51,201 nt of DNA from Oscillospiraceae bacterium (GCA_024404875.1 JAKSPK010000013.1:1-51201); one strand, 5' to 3'. Positions 42,445 through 50,956 are shown, numbered from the stretch's first letter. The notes: generated from the sequence alone by a model not told the origin. Program-made: numbers and translations.

Positions 42445-43323
42445 TCATTTGTTCGGATGCAGACCCGTCAGCGCCGAGAATGCATCCGCTTCATATTCCG
42501 GAATCAGCAGGTAAAAATCCCCTCTCGCATCCGCAACTGCGATCTGACAGCAATGTACGGAATACACGCCGCCGCGGCTGACTTTAATCCTGAACCGTCT
42601 GAACCTTTTGTCCGTGTGCGGCTCAGATTTGTTCCAGTCAGCAAAGCTGCACAGCTGCTCCAGCTTTTTCATCGAGCGAAGCGACGAAAGCGGGATCTCC
42701 ATGACCTCCGCTGCATTTGCGAGAAAAAGGCTGCCGTTCTCAACATAGGCATAGCGTTCAAGATTGAGATAATCGCTGACTCCGTCGATACTGATGTGCT
42801 TCGGGATTCCGTTTTCCGTAATATACTGCTCCGCAAGGAAGTCAATTCCGGCAGCAGATTCCGGAATGCCGAGCTCTGCTTTTCTCTGTTCCAAAAGCAG
42901 CTTCATGCGGCCGAGCAGCGTTTCAAACTCCGACGCAAGGGAGGCTTTGCTGCACTCTGATGCCTGCCTCCGGAGCGTCCTGTCCCGCAGAAACAGCAGC
43001 AGCCAGCCCACAAAGCAGATGCCGCCGATCAGGCAGACTGCCGGATCAAACGGAACGCCGTTCAGATTCAGGAGCATCATCACCGCGCCGAACAGACAGG
43101 CTGCTTTCAGCAGGTCCAGCAGCGGCGACAGTCCGGGTGTGCTGCTCTGCGCCGATTTCTCCGGCTGAACCGGACCATTCTCAACGGCATCTTCAAACTG
43201 CTTCTGCAATTCCGCAAGCGCAGAATCCTGTTCGTTATCCACCTGCCGGACGATAAATGCATCGGCAGGGGAGGCTTCATTTTCTGCGTACTCCGTAACG
43301 TCGATTCCAAACAAATTCAGCAT
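42445..43323 (-). CDS. Membrane protein of unknown function in the aromatic operon
   Basis: A 292-residue protein with a charged N-terminal part (about 1-75), two membrane segments (LLDLLKAACLFGAVMMLLNL and CLIGGICFVGWLLLFL) and a C-terminal soluble domain with ISIDGVSDYLNLERYAYVEN, IPLSSLRSMKKLEQLCSFADW and RFRIKVSRGGVYSVHCCQI, which resembles a PH-like strand domain (inference). Start MLNLFGIDV at 43323 is preferred because GGAG lies 9 nt upstream; an ATG at 43380 has no ribosome site. It lies between the DAHP synthase and tyrA genes. Confidence 0.75.
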   Translation of the reverse strand: MLNLFGIDVTEYAENEASPADAFIVRQVDNEQDSALAELQKQFEDAVENGPVQPEKSAQSSTPGLSPLLDLLKAACLFGAVMMLLNLNGVPFDPAVCLIGGICFVGWLLLFLRDRTLRRQASECSKASLASEFETLLGRMKLLLEQRKAELGIPESAAGIDFLAEQYITENGIPKHISIDGVSDYLNLERYAYVENGSLFLANAAEVMEIPLSSLRSMKKLEQLCSFADWNKSEPHTDKRFRRFRIKVSRGGVYSVHCCQIAVADARGDFYLLIPEYEADAFSALTGLHPNK

Positions 43324-43469
43324 TTGACCATGCTCCGATTCATTTCTGTGATGATGCCTGTCCATTGTACGGACATCCATTTGTCGTTCATGCCGGACAT
43401 CGGATGCTTACTTCGCTGTCATAACAACCGGATGAATCCGCATCAAATTCGTTCTCCCGTCTCTCCGTA

Positions 43470-44474
43470 TTACGCCTGCATGAATGCATGCAGGCCGTTC
43501 AGCTTCTTTGCCAGTGCATCGAACGCCTCCGGCTTGATCGACTGCGGGCCGTCGCAGACTGCGTGCTCCGGATCATTGTGCACCTCGATGATGAGGCCAT
43601 CCGCGCCCGCCGCAACTGCTGCCGGTGCGATCTTCGGCACCATCCACGCCTTGCCGCAGGCGTGTGACGGATCAATAATGACAGGCAGGTGCGTCAGATG
43701 CCGCAGGACAGTCACCGCGCCGATATCGAGAATATTGCGCGTATAAGTCTCGAATGTGCGGATGCCGCGCTCACAGAGGATAACGTTGTGATTGCCGCCC
43801 GCCATAATGTATTCCGCACTCATGAGCCATTCCTCATAGGTCGCGGAAAGTCCGCGCTTCAGAAGCACAGGCTTTTCCTGACGGCCAAGCTCTTTGAGCA
43901 GTGAGAAATTCTGCATATTCCGTGCACCGACCTGAATGATATCCACATCCTTGAATGCGTCAAGATGCTCTGCATCCATGATCTCGGTAACGATCGGCAG
44001 ACCGGTCTCCTCGCGGGCAATCTTCAGAAATTCCAGCCCTTCGAGCCCCATGCCCTGAAAAGAATACGGCGAGGTGCGGGGCTTAAATGCACCGCCGCGA
44101 AGGACGGTCGCACCGCTCGCCTTGACCTGCTTTGCAATCGCGACGATCTGCTCCTCGCTCTCGACCGAGCAGGGACCCGCCATGAGTGTCAGCGTGCCGC
44201 CGCCGATCTGTGTGCCGCGCACCTGGATGACAGTCGGATCCGGGTGAAATTTTTTGTTCGCGTGCTTATAGGGTTCCTGCACGCGCTTGACATCCTCGAC
44301 AATTTCCAGCGCGGAGATCAGATCAGGATCAATCGCGGCTGTATCGCCAACCAGGCCAAGGATCGTGTGCGACATACCGACGCTCTTATTGACCTCAATA
44401 TGCTTTTCCTCCAGCCATGCAATCAGGCTTTCCAGTTGCGCGGCATTCGGATTTTGTTTCAGAACTACGATCAT
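43470..44474 (-). CDS. aroF: 3-deoxy-7-phosphoheptulonate (DAHP) synthase, type I-beta
   Basis: A 334-residue DAHP synthase, the entry enzyme of the shikimate pathway (PEP plus erythrose 4-phosphate). Residues 1-75 form the ferredoxin-like regulatory domain seen in Thermotoga-type enzymes (MIVVLKQNPNAAQLESLIAW). The barrel has MAGPCSVESEEQI, LRGGAFKPRTSPYSFQG, QVGARNMQNFSLLKE, LLKRG, CERGIRTFE, DPSHACG and IEVHNDPEHAVCDGPQS. First gene of the operon; start by GAAAGGAAGAATTATT. Confidence 0.96.
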   Translation of the reverse strand: MIVVLKQNPNAAQLESLIAWLEEKHIEVNKSVGMSHTILGLVGDTAAIDPDLISALEIVEDVKRVQEPYKHANKKFHPDPTVIQVRGTQIGGGTLTLMAGPCSVESEEQIVAIAKQVKASGATVLRGGAFKPRTSPYSFQGMGLEGLEFLKIAREETGLPIVTEIMDAEHLDAFKDVDIIQVGARNMQNFSLLKELGRQEKPVLLKRGLSATYEEWLMSAEYIMAGGNHNVILCERGIRTFETYTRNILDIGAVTVLRHLTHLPVIIDPSHACGKAWMVPKIAPAAVAAGADGLIIEVHNDPEHAVCDGPQSIKPEAFDALAKKLNGLHAFMQA

Positions 44475-44760
44475 AATAATTCTTCCTTTCAAATATCTTC
44501 ACACATCGGCGTCCGCTTTCCGAAAAGGCAATACCGCCAAGCCGTCAGATTGGCTTTGCGCGGTGCTGCCGAAAAGATTAACAGCAGGGCGGAGCACATT
44601 AATTGCATCGCAGATACCCCTGCCAAAGAAAACGCTGCTGTGTAAAACTTCGGATCCGCACTTGACGAAATCCGAAAAATACGGTATGATATATACATGT
44701 CTGTGCGTATTCGCGCAGAACGACGATAACTATAATATAATGAATGGATGGTTTTTGAAC
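44475..44760. promoter_or_regulatory. Divergent region between DAHP synthase and SNF symporter genes
   Basis: The plus-strand promoter for the symporter is TTGACG (44662-44667), 17-bp spacer, TATGAT (44685-44690). On the minus strand, AT-rich boxes near 44730-44745 (TTATATTATAG) are the best -10 candidates for the aromatic operon, which would give a leader of about 250 nt. I see no T-box sequence and no convincing leader peptide. A small stem GCCAA/TTGGC lies near 44538-44556. Confidence 0.55.
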
Positions 44761-46137
44761 ATGGCATCCCAAATCAACCACACCAAGACCGGCGGATTCG
44801 GCTCGCGGATTGGCTTTATCCTCGCAGCGGCCGGCTCAGCAGTCGGACTAGGCAACATCTGGCGCTTCCCGTATCTCGCGGCGAAATACGGCGGGGGCAT
44901 CTTCCTGCTGATCTATCTGATCCTCGCCGTAACCTTCGGCTTCGCGCTGATGATTACAGAAATCGCGATCGGCCGGCGCACCGGCAGGAGCGCGATCGGC
45001 GCATACTCCGAGCTGGACAAGCGCTTCAAACCTCTGAACTGGCTCGCTGCACTTGTTCCCGTCATCATCACGCCCTATTACTGCGTGATCGGCGGCTGGG
45101 TACTGAAATATCTCTGTGTCTTCACGACAGGAGCAGTCGGTGAGGCCGCAGCCGGTGACGGCAGCTTCTTCAGCAGCTTTATCGGCCGCACAGGTCAGCC
45201 GATGTTGTTCTTCCTGATCTTCCTGCTCCTGACTGCTGCGGTTGTCATCCTCGGTGTCAACAAGGGCATTGAGCGCATCAGCAAAATCATGATGCCGCTG
45301 CTCGTCCTGCTGACAGTCGGCATCGCGGTCTATACGATGACACTGAACGGCGCCTCGGAGGGACTGAAATATTACTTTCTGCCGAATCTGAACGGCTTTA
45401 CCTTTATGACGCTCCTGAAAACGGTCGCCGCCGCAATGGGCCAGCTTTTCTATTCCATGTCCATTGCAATGGGCATTCTCGTGACATACGGCTCTTATAT
45501 GCGGAAAGAGGATTCGCTGGAGCGCTCCGTCCGGCAGATTGAGCTGTTCGATAACGGCATCGCGGTGCTCGCGGGCATGATTATCGTTCCGGCGGTCTTT
45601 GTGTTTTCCGGCGGTGATGCATCCGCACTGAATAAAGGCCCCGGCCTGATGTTCATCACGCTTCCGAAGGTCTTCCAGTCCATGACGGGCGGCCGGTTCG
45701 TCGGCATTGTGTTCTTCCTGCTGGTCGCGCTTTCCGCGCTGACCTCCTCTATCTCGCTGATGGAGACCGTTGTTTCGATCATCATGGAAAAATTCGGCTT
45801 AAAGCGCACACCTGCCTGTCTGATCACGACCGGCATCTGCATTGCGCTCGGAACGCTCTCCGTGCTGGGCTACAGCGCATGGAGCAATGTGACCGTGCTG
45901 AAGATGCAGTTCCTGGATCTGTTCGATTTCATCAGCAACAATATCATGATGCCGATTGTCGCCCTGCTGACCTGCATTCTGGTCGGCTGGATCGTCAAAC
46001 CGAAATATGTTGAGGATGAAGTGCTGGTCAGCCAGCCGCATTTTCGAGCGCGCATCATGCTTTCGGTCATGCTGCGGTATGTCTGTCCGGTCTGCATGAT
46101 CGTCATTCTGGTGACGCCCTTTGTCACGGAACTCTGA
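44761..46137 (+). CDS. Sodium:neurotransmitter symporter (SNF/LeuT) family amino acid transporter
   Basis: A 458-residue membrane protein with about 11-12 membrane segments. The first helix has GFILAAAGSAVGLGNIWRFPYLAAKYGGG, the family's sodium/substrate site; TM6-like region KTVAAAMGQLFYSMSIAMG and TM8-like LVALSALTSSISLMETVV follow. Bacterial members (LeuT, TnaT, Tyt1) import hydrophobic or aromatic amino acids with sodium. Its divergent position beside the aromatic operon suggests Tyr, Phe or Trp uptake (inference). The start at 44761 has only GGATGG 9 nt upstream. Confidence 0.93.
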   Translation: MASQINHTKTGGFGSRIGFILAAAGSAVGLGNIWRFPYLAAKYGGGIFLLIYLILAVTFGFALMITEIAIGRRTGRSAIGAYSELDKRFKPLNWLAALVPVIITPYYCVIGGWVLKYLCVFTTGAVGEAAAGDGSFFSSFIGRTGQPMLFFLIFLLLTAAVVILGVNKGIERISKIMMPLLVLLTVGIAVYTMTLNGASEGLKYYFLPNLNGFTFMTLLKTVAAAMGQLFYSMSIAMGILVTYGSYMRKEDSLERSVRQIELFDNGIAVLAGMIIVPAVFVFSGGDASALNKGPGLMFITLPKVFQSMTGGRFVGIVFFLLVALSALTSSISLMETVVSIIMEKFGLKRTPACLITTGICIALGTLSVLGYSAWSNVTVLKMQFLDLFDFISNNIMMPIVALLTCILVGWIVKPKYVEDEVLVSQPHFRARIMLSVMLRYVCPVCMIVILVTPFVTEL

Positions 46138-46157
46138 TCCGAATAACACACAGATAA

Positions 46158-46194
46158 AAAGCGCTTACAGTCCGGTTTTGACTGTAAGCGCTTT
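46158..46194. terminator. Bidirectional terminator
   Basis: Perfect 15-bp stem (46158-46172 with 46180-46194) around AGCGCTTACAGTC, A-tract on the left and T-rich on the right. It serves the symporter gene on the plus strand and the small unit on the minus strand. Confidence 0.88.
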
Positions 46195-46239
46195 GCGTTT
46201 CTATGAGTTGTCACAGAACCGGGCAGCCGCCCTTCCAGA

Positions 46240-46347
46240 TCATCCCGCGCAAATGTTTTCAGCCAAACCGAAGCAGACTTTATCCGAATTATAGATAAAG
46301 CCGTAAAATCGGTATGCAGCTGTAAACATTTCACTGCTGCGGTACAT
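46240..46347 (-). CDS. Candidate 35-residue aromatic-rich small protein
   Basis: A short frame encoding MYRSSEMFTAAYRFYGF... with nine Tyr/Phe in 35 residues and two Cys. AAGGGAG lies 10 nt upstream of ATG. The unit is complete: promoter at 46384-46412, ribosome site, frame and terminator at 46158-46194. No family is recognised. It could also be a regulatory RNA whose frame is chance. Confidence 0.4.
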   Translation of the reverse strand: MYRSSEMFTAAYRFYGFIYNSDKVCFGLAENICAG

Positions 46348-46383
46348 GGCTATGCCGCTCCCTTTCTTCCATGAGTTGTTATC

Positions 46384-46412
46384 ATTATAGCACAAACACA
46401 GCGGAATTGCAA
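46384..46412 (-). promoter_or_regulatory. Promoter of the small minus-strand unit
   Basis: Minus strand TTGCAA (46407-46412), 17-bp spacer, TATAAT (46384-46389). Confidence 0.65.
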
Positions 46413-46439
46413 CTGTCAAATTGCACAAAGTTTAGCGCA

Positions 46440-46679
46440 TTAAACCATGCAAGAATCAGGCTCAGGTTCTGGGGTCTTTTTGTTGGTCAGTCCGAGAATA
46501 TAATCCGTGCTGGTGCCATAGAAATGGGCGAGCTTAATGATGATCTCGACCGGCACGGTGCGCTGCCCTCGCTCATATTTGGAATAGAGCGACTGATCGC
46601 AGTAGAGATATTCGCAGATCTCTTTCTGTGTTCTGTCATTGTCCTCTCGAAGATCTCGTATTCGCGGGAAAAACAGCAT
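46440..46679 (-). CDS. XRE-family helix-turn-helix regulator
   Basis: A 79-residue one-domain regulator: RIRDLREDNDRTQKEICEYL, CDQSLYSKYERGQRTVP and EIIIKLAHFYGTSTDYILGLTN are the five helices of the Cro/CI fold. A short charged tail follows. Start MLFFPRIRD follows GAGAAAGGAAG; a start 18 codons upstream is possible but covers that ribosome site. A palindrome at 46805-46830 between it and the divergent gene is a likely binding site. Confidence 0.88.
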   Translation of the reverse strand: MLFFPRIRDLREDNDRTQKEICEYLYCDQSLYSKYERGQRTVPVEIIIKLAHFYGTSTDYILGLTNKKTPEPEPDSCMV

Positions 46680-46804
46680 ATCCGACACTTCCTTTCTCTG
46701 CTTTTTGGAATCCATATTTATATTCAGATTCATTACTATATTATAATAGGGTTATCAGAAAAAACTTGTAAAATGGACAAGACGGCCTAGCGAACGTGAA
46801 ATTA

Positions 46805-46830
46805 CACAAATCGGCAAGGCTGGATTTGTG
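46805..46830. promoter_or_regulatory. Palindrome between XRE gene and coiled-coil gene
   Basis: CACAAATC (46805-46812), 10-nt spacer, GATTTGTG (46823-46830): perfect 8-bp inverted repeat. Candidate operator for the XRE protein. The same half-site, ATTTGTG, recurs at 47897-47916 upstream of the GH74 gene. Confidence 0.55.
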
Positions 46831-46855
46831 CACGGCGTAGATTTTTGGATTCCGG

Positions 46856-46884
46856 TTGGAATTATTGCCAATATGTACTATAGT
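46856..46884 (+). promoter_or_regulatory. Promoter of the coiled-coil membrane protein gene
   Basis: TTGGAA (46856-46861), 17-bp spacer, TATAGT (46879-46884). Confidence 0.5.
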
Positions 46885-46929
46885 TATCCAAAGGACAAAT
46901 CGCCCACCCAGAAAGGAGACAAGAAGAAT

Positions 46930-47808
46930 ATGAATGCAATGCATATGAATACCCCCGCAGGCGCACAGACTGCCGGCCCCGACAGCATACGCTATGCGCT
47001 GGAAAAGCGGCAGGAATGCCGGACGCTGCAATACAATATCCGTACGCTGGAACAGGAAGCAGCAGACCTGAACCGCGCAGTGAAGCCCGATCCGCTTGCA
47101 GGCCATGATGACAGTCCGTTCTGGAAAAATCTCGGCGGAATGGCCTCGCCGTTTGCCGCAGGCATTATCGCGCTGCTCTTTCTGGACGCAAAGGCCTACG
47201 GTGTCTTCGTCTTTTTCCTCGCCGTCGGTATTGCCTGTGTCTTTCTGTTCCGTTTCAGCAAGCAAAAAATGAATGAATACACCACGGAGATTAACCGTCT
47301 GAAAGCAGAATCCGAAACAGACTGGCAGATGTTTTTGATCGAACGCGACGACAAGCTCCGCAGGATCCAGAGCGACCTCGAAACGCTCCGGCGGCAGAGC
47401 AACGCTGCCGCGTCCGAAACAGCAGTGCCGTATCTGCCCCAGCAGTATCAGTCAGATGATGCACTCAATATCATTTACGGCGAGCTGATGCGCAATCCCG
47501 GCATCACGATGCAGCAGGCGATGTATCAATATGACCTGATCCGGCAGCAGCGGGAATTCGAGCAGATGAAGCAGCGGCAGCTTGAGGAGCAGCAGTACAG
47601 CCTGCGTATGCAGCAGCAGCAACTCTATGAGCTCCAAAGAGCGCAGCAGGAGCTTGCAGCAGAGCAGAGCCGTCAGCAGCGCGTCACGGTCGTTGAGCGG
47701 CACGAGGAAAGCTCCGATCTCGAAAAAGGACTGATCGCCGGTGGGCTGATCCTCGGCGGACTTTCTGCCGCCAAGAAGATTGCCGATGAAATGTCAAAGC
47801 TAAAATAG
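46930..47808 (+). CDS. Gln-rich coiled-coil membrane protein of unknown function
   Basis: A 292-residue protein. A short coiled coil (about 22-50), two close membrane segments (MASPFAAGIIALLFLDA and YGVFVFFLAVGIACVFLF, about 70-110), a second coiled coil (about 112-155), then a long Gln/Glu-rich helix (about 195-265) full of QQ pairs, and a small hydrophobic C-terminal segment (GLIAGGLILGGLSAAKKIA). I do not recognise the family; a scaffold or signalling role is a guess. The ATG follows AAAGGAG. The ribosome site (46910-46922) is perfectly complementary over 13 nt to the small RNA at 13099. Confidence 0.8.
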   Translation: MNAMHMNTPAGAQTAGPDSIRYALEKRQECRTLQYNIRTLEQEAADLNRAVKPDPLAGHDDSPFWKNLGGMASPFAAGIIALLFLDAKAYGVFVFFLAVGIACVFLFRFSKQKMNEYTTEINRLKAESETDWQMFLIERDDKLRRIQSDLETLRRQSNAAASETAVPYLPQQYQSDDALNIIYGELMRNPGITMQQAMYQYDLIRQQREFEQMKQRQLEEQQYSLRMQQQQLYELQRAQQELAAEQSRQQRVTVVERHEESSDLEKGLIAGGLILGGLSAAKKIADEMSKLK

Positions 47809-48073
47809 CTGATTGTATACAGTTCGTAATATTTCATCAAGTTATCCGAACTTGTATAATTTCATATCCGTGATACTGCACAGATATTTGCTGATAATTT
47901 GTGCATTCACACAAATAAATAAATATACACTTTCATTTAAGCGCCGATTCAACAGTTGATTGCACAAAATCACATTGATTCGGCGCTTTACTTATGGTAT
48001 AATCAGTATAAGCGGAATCATGCCGATTCCGCCATAAATTTGTATCACTATAATTTTGAGAGGGGAAATAACA
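47809..48073 (+). promoter_or_regulatory. GH74 upstream region: promoter and two inverted repeats
   Basis: Promoter TTGATT (47975-47980), 17-bp spacer, TATAAT (47998-48003). Inverted repeat 1: ATTTGTG-6 nt-CACAAAT at 47897-47916. Inverted repeat 2: AAGCGCCGA (47939-47947) with TCGGCGCTT (47980-47988); its right arm fills the spacer between -35 and -10, so a bound repressor would block the promoter. A 6-bp hairpin near 47839-47856 may be a weak terminator of the preceding gene. Confidence 0.6.
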
Positions 48074-50740
48074 ATGAGAAAGGGTAATATGCGGCTGCTG
48101 GCAGCCGCCGCGGCAGCCATCACAGCACTCGGCGCCGCTCTTCCGCCCGGCACACTTCAGGCATCCGCAGCCACAGAAAGCATTGCGGACACAATGAAAT
48201 GGGGCACGCTCCGCATCGGCGGCGGCGGCTTCGTCTCCGGTATCGTGACCGGCAAAAAGGTCATGTTCGCACGCACCGATGTCGGCGGCGCATACAAGTA
48301 CAACTACGATACTGAATCGTGGGAGCAGCTGCTCGGCTTCATCAACGATTTTGACCGCGGCCTGCTCTCTGTCGATGCAATGGCGATTGATCCGACCGAT
48401 GATGACACAGTCTATTTCCTCTGCGGCTGCGCCTATTTCTCCGCAGAAAAGACCGTTATTTACAAGACGACCGACGGCGGCAAGACCTTCAAGGAATTTG
48501 ATGTTACAAACCTCATCAAGGTCATGGGCAACGGTCACGGCCGTCAGTGCGGCGAATCGATCGCTGTCGATCCGGACAACCCGAATGTCATCTATGCGGG
48601 CGGCGATGTCACCGCAGACACCGACTCGAAATCCGCACTGATCAAGTCCACCGACGGCGGCGAGACATGGGAACCGGTTGAGGGCTATGATGCACTCGGT
48701 CTGTTTGATTCCACAACAAAGTGGCCGACTTGGACAGACAACATCGTTCGCTGCGTCGCGGACGGCGAATATCAGACGCAGAACGGCGTTGCGGCAATTG
48801 CAGTCACCGGCGGCAAGGTCTATGTCGGCACATCGAAATCCGGCACAGCGAATGTTCATGTTGCATCCACGAAGGATGATAAATTCTCGGCCCTCTCCAA
48901 GGATCTGCCGACGAATTTCTTCCCTTCGCGCATCAATCTCGATCCGAACGGCGACCTGCTTATCACCTATATGGCAGGCATCAATTTCGGCGGTGCAAAC
49001 GGCGGCGGCTATCGCTATCATCCGGCAGACGGCAAGGTCACGCAGCTCTTTGATGGTGCAGGCCTCGGCTCAATGTGGGCGGATCCCTCCAATCCGGATC
49101 ATCTGATTACCAGCACATGCGGCAAATTTGAAGATCAGGAATGGCAGGAGTGGACCCCTGAGCACAGTGCTACATGGGGCGATCAGTATTACCGCTCGTT
49201 TGACGGCGGCAAGACATGGCAGAATTTCACGCCGGGCCATTCCTCCGGCTGGCATCAGCCGCTTATCTCCGATTATCTTCAGGACGGCGGCTATGCATGG
49301 ATCCGCGATAAGGCGATCCACTGGTCCGGCACCGTTGTGACCGATCCGGTCTATCCCGACAGAATGTGGATCACCTCCGGAAACGGTGTGTTCGTCTGCA
49401 CGAATGTCTGGAGTCAGGATGATGCTTCCATGGAGAATGCAAAACTCCCGACCTACACCTTCCATCCGGACGGCATTGAGGAAGTCGTTTCGCTCGACTT
49501 TGTCAGCACACCAGACGGCCTGAACCTTTCTGCAATCGGCGACTATGACGGCTTTGTGCATGAGGCAGTCGATCAGATCGGCCTTCAGTATCAGCCGAAT
49601 ATGGGAAGCACCTCCGCAATCGCAGTCTGCCCGCAGAATACCGATGTCTGGGCGCGAATCGCTGAGGGCGACAACGGCAGCGGATACTATACGACAGACC
49701 GCGGCATGACATGGACCGCATTCACTGCAGCAACGAAGGGCGGCAAGCTCGCGATTGCCGAGACAGCAAAGGGCAAATACCGCGTATTCAATACCGGCAA
49801 GAGTGACGGCGGCGTTGCCTATTCCGATGACTGGGGCAAGTCATGGAACAAATGCGAAGGAATCCCGTCGCAGTACGGTTCCAAGCCGACCATGCTGCTC
49901 GTCGAGCCGGAAGATCCGAATACTGTTTACGCCTACGCCACCTATTTCAACTCCTCGTGGCATTATTCCAAGCCCGAACCGACTGCTGAGGACGCACAGT
50001 ATAAGATCTGCGTCAGCACCGACGGCGGCAAGACCTTTACCTCGACCGATGTGTGTATGTATGACCAGTGCGACAGCGCCGGCAGAATCGGCTGGCTTGG
50101 CAAAGGTGAGCTGATGCTCGGCGGCGGCTGGTACGGAATGTACCGTGCATCCGTCAAGGACGGCAAGGTGACCGTCACAAAGGTTGACGGCATCAGCTAC
50201 TGCAAGACTCTCGGCTACGGCGCACCTGAAAAGGCCGGCGGCGTCAATACGATTTATATGTACGGCAAGCCGCTGGAAAGCGATCCGGAGGGCATCTACC
50301 GTTCTACGGATGCCGGCAAAACATGGGTATGCATCAATACCGATCATCTCTACGGCGGCACCGGCAACGGCAATTATCTGGTCGGCGACATGAAGACATT
50401 CGGTAAGGTGTATATGTCCACAGTCGGCTGCGGCATCGTCTACGGCGAGCTCAGCGACAGCACACCGCCTTCCGTCACAGAGCCGAAGGAAACCGAAACA
50501 ACTGCGCCGGACAAGACCGATATCCTCTGGGGCGATGCAGACTGCAGCGGAGAGGTCGATGTATCGGATACTGTTTTGATTGCAAGATACTTCGCTGAAG
50601 AGAAGGATGCCGTGATTACGAAAGAAGGCAAAGCAAATGCCGATGTCACACATGATGGCAAAATCGGAACGGATGACGGTGAAAAAATCTTGTTGTATGT
50701 TGCAAAGCTGATTAAGGAAGCGGATCTTGCCAAAGCATAA
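48074..50740 (+). CDS. GH74 xyloglucanase with C-terminal dockerin
   Basis: An 888-residue secreted cellulosomal enzyme that cleaves the glucan backbone of xyloglucan. Signal peptide 1-32 (ASA). The GH74 double beta-propeller fills about 40-790: RTDVGGAYKY gives the catalytic Asp69, and IGDYDGFVH the second acid (Asp490/492); repeated STDGGETW, SFDGGKTW and STDGGKTF are the sialidase-like Asp boxes of the propeller blades. A Thr/Glu linker leads to a dockerin (about 816-885: WGDADCSGEVDVSDTVLIAR and NADVTHDGKIGTDDGEKIL). The dockerin would attach it to cohesins of the sca scaffoldins. Start by AGAGGGGAAATAACA. Confidence 0.95.
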   Translation: MRKGNMRLLAAAAAAITALGAALPPGTLQASAATESIADTMKWGTLRIGGGGFVSGIVTGKKVMFARTDVGGAYKYNYDTESWEQLLGFINDFDRGLLSVDAMAIDPTDDDTVYFLCGCAYFSAEKTVIYKTTDGGKTFKEFDVTNLIKVMGNGHGRQCGESIAVDPDNPNVIYAGGDVTADTDSKSALIKSTDGGETWEPVEGYDALGLFDSTTKWPTWTDNIVRCVADGEYQTQNGVAAIAVTGGKVYVGTSKSGTANVHVASTKDDKFSALSKDLPTNFFPSRINLDPNGDLLITYMAGINFGGANGGGYRYHPADGKVTQLFDGAGLGSMWADPSNPDHLITSTCGKFEDQEWQEWTPEHSATWGDQYYRSFDGGKTWQNFTPGHSSGWHQPLISDYLQDGGYAWIRDKAIHWSGTVVTDPVYPDRMWITSGNGVFVCTNVWSQDDASMENAKLPTYTFHPDGIEEVVSLDFVSTPDGLNLSAIGDYDGFVHEAVDQIGLQYQPNMGSTSAIAVCPQNTDVWARIAEGDNGSGYYTTDRGMTWTAFTAATKGGKLAIAETAKGKYRVFNTGKSDGGVAYSDDWGKSWNKCEGIPSQYGSKPTMLLVEPEDPNTVYAYATYFNSSWHYSKPEPTAEDAQYKICVSTDGGKTFTSTDVCMYDQCDSAGRIGWLGKGELMLGGGWYGMYRASVKDGKVTVTKVDGISYCKTLGYGAPEKAGGVNTIYMYGKPLESDPEGIYRSTDAGKTWVCINTDHLYGGTGNGNYLVGDMKTFGKVYMSTVGCGIVYGELSDSTPPSVTEPKETETTAPDKTDILWGDADCSGEVDVSDTVLIARYFAEEKDAVITKEGKANADVTHDGKIGTDDGEKILLYVAKLIKEADLAKA

Positions 50741-50916
50741 AGAGCTCTCCGCAGCATAGCCATATAATAAAAAGCTGGTTTTCGAGATGCTTTTGTCTCT
50801 TTCCAAAATACCGCTGACAAGCTGTCGTCCGGCAAGGTTCTTGAACGACGGCCAGAGCCAAAAAAGTCACATAGATGTACGCTGGCATAGTGTCAACGCA
50901 TCCTAAATAAAAAATG

Positions 50917-50956
50917 AACCGGTGAGCGATCATTGCCGATCGCTCACCGGTTTTTC
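50917..50956 (+). terminator. Terminator downstream of GH74
   Basis: Stem AACCGGTGAGCGAT (50917-50930) with ATCGCTCACCGGTT (50939-50952), T-run after it. It lies about 180 nt after the GH74 stop; 50741-50916 shows no gene. Confidence 0.85.

Noticed and set aside
44475-44660. T-box riboswitch before the aromatic operon
   Set aside because: No T-box core sequence or specifier-loop architecture is visible.
44287-44760. N-terminal extension of the symporter by 158 residues
   Set aside because: It runs through the DAHP synthase gene and the promoter; family proteins begin near the first membrane helix, as with the start at 44761.
44489-44767. Tyr-rich minus-strand frame upstream of DAHP synthase as an attenuation leader peptide
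   Set aside because: Its start overlaps the symporter start codon, no ribosome site exists, and the Tyr codons come from AT-rich promoter DNA; no terminator/antiterminator pair was found.
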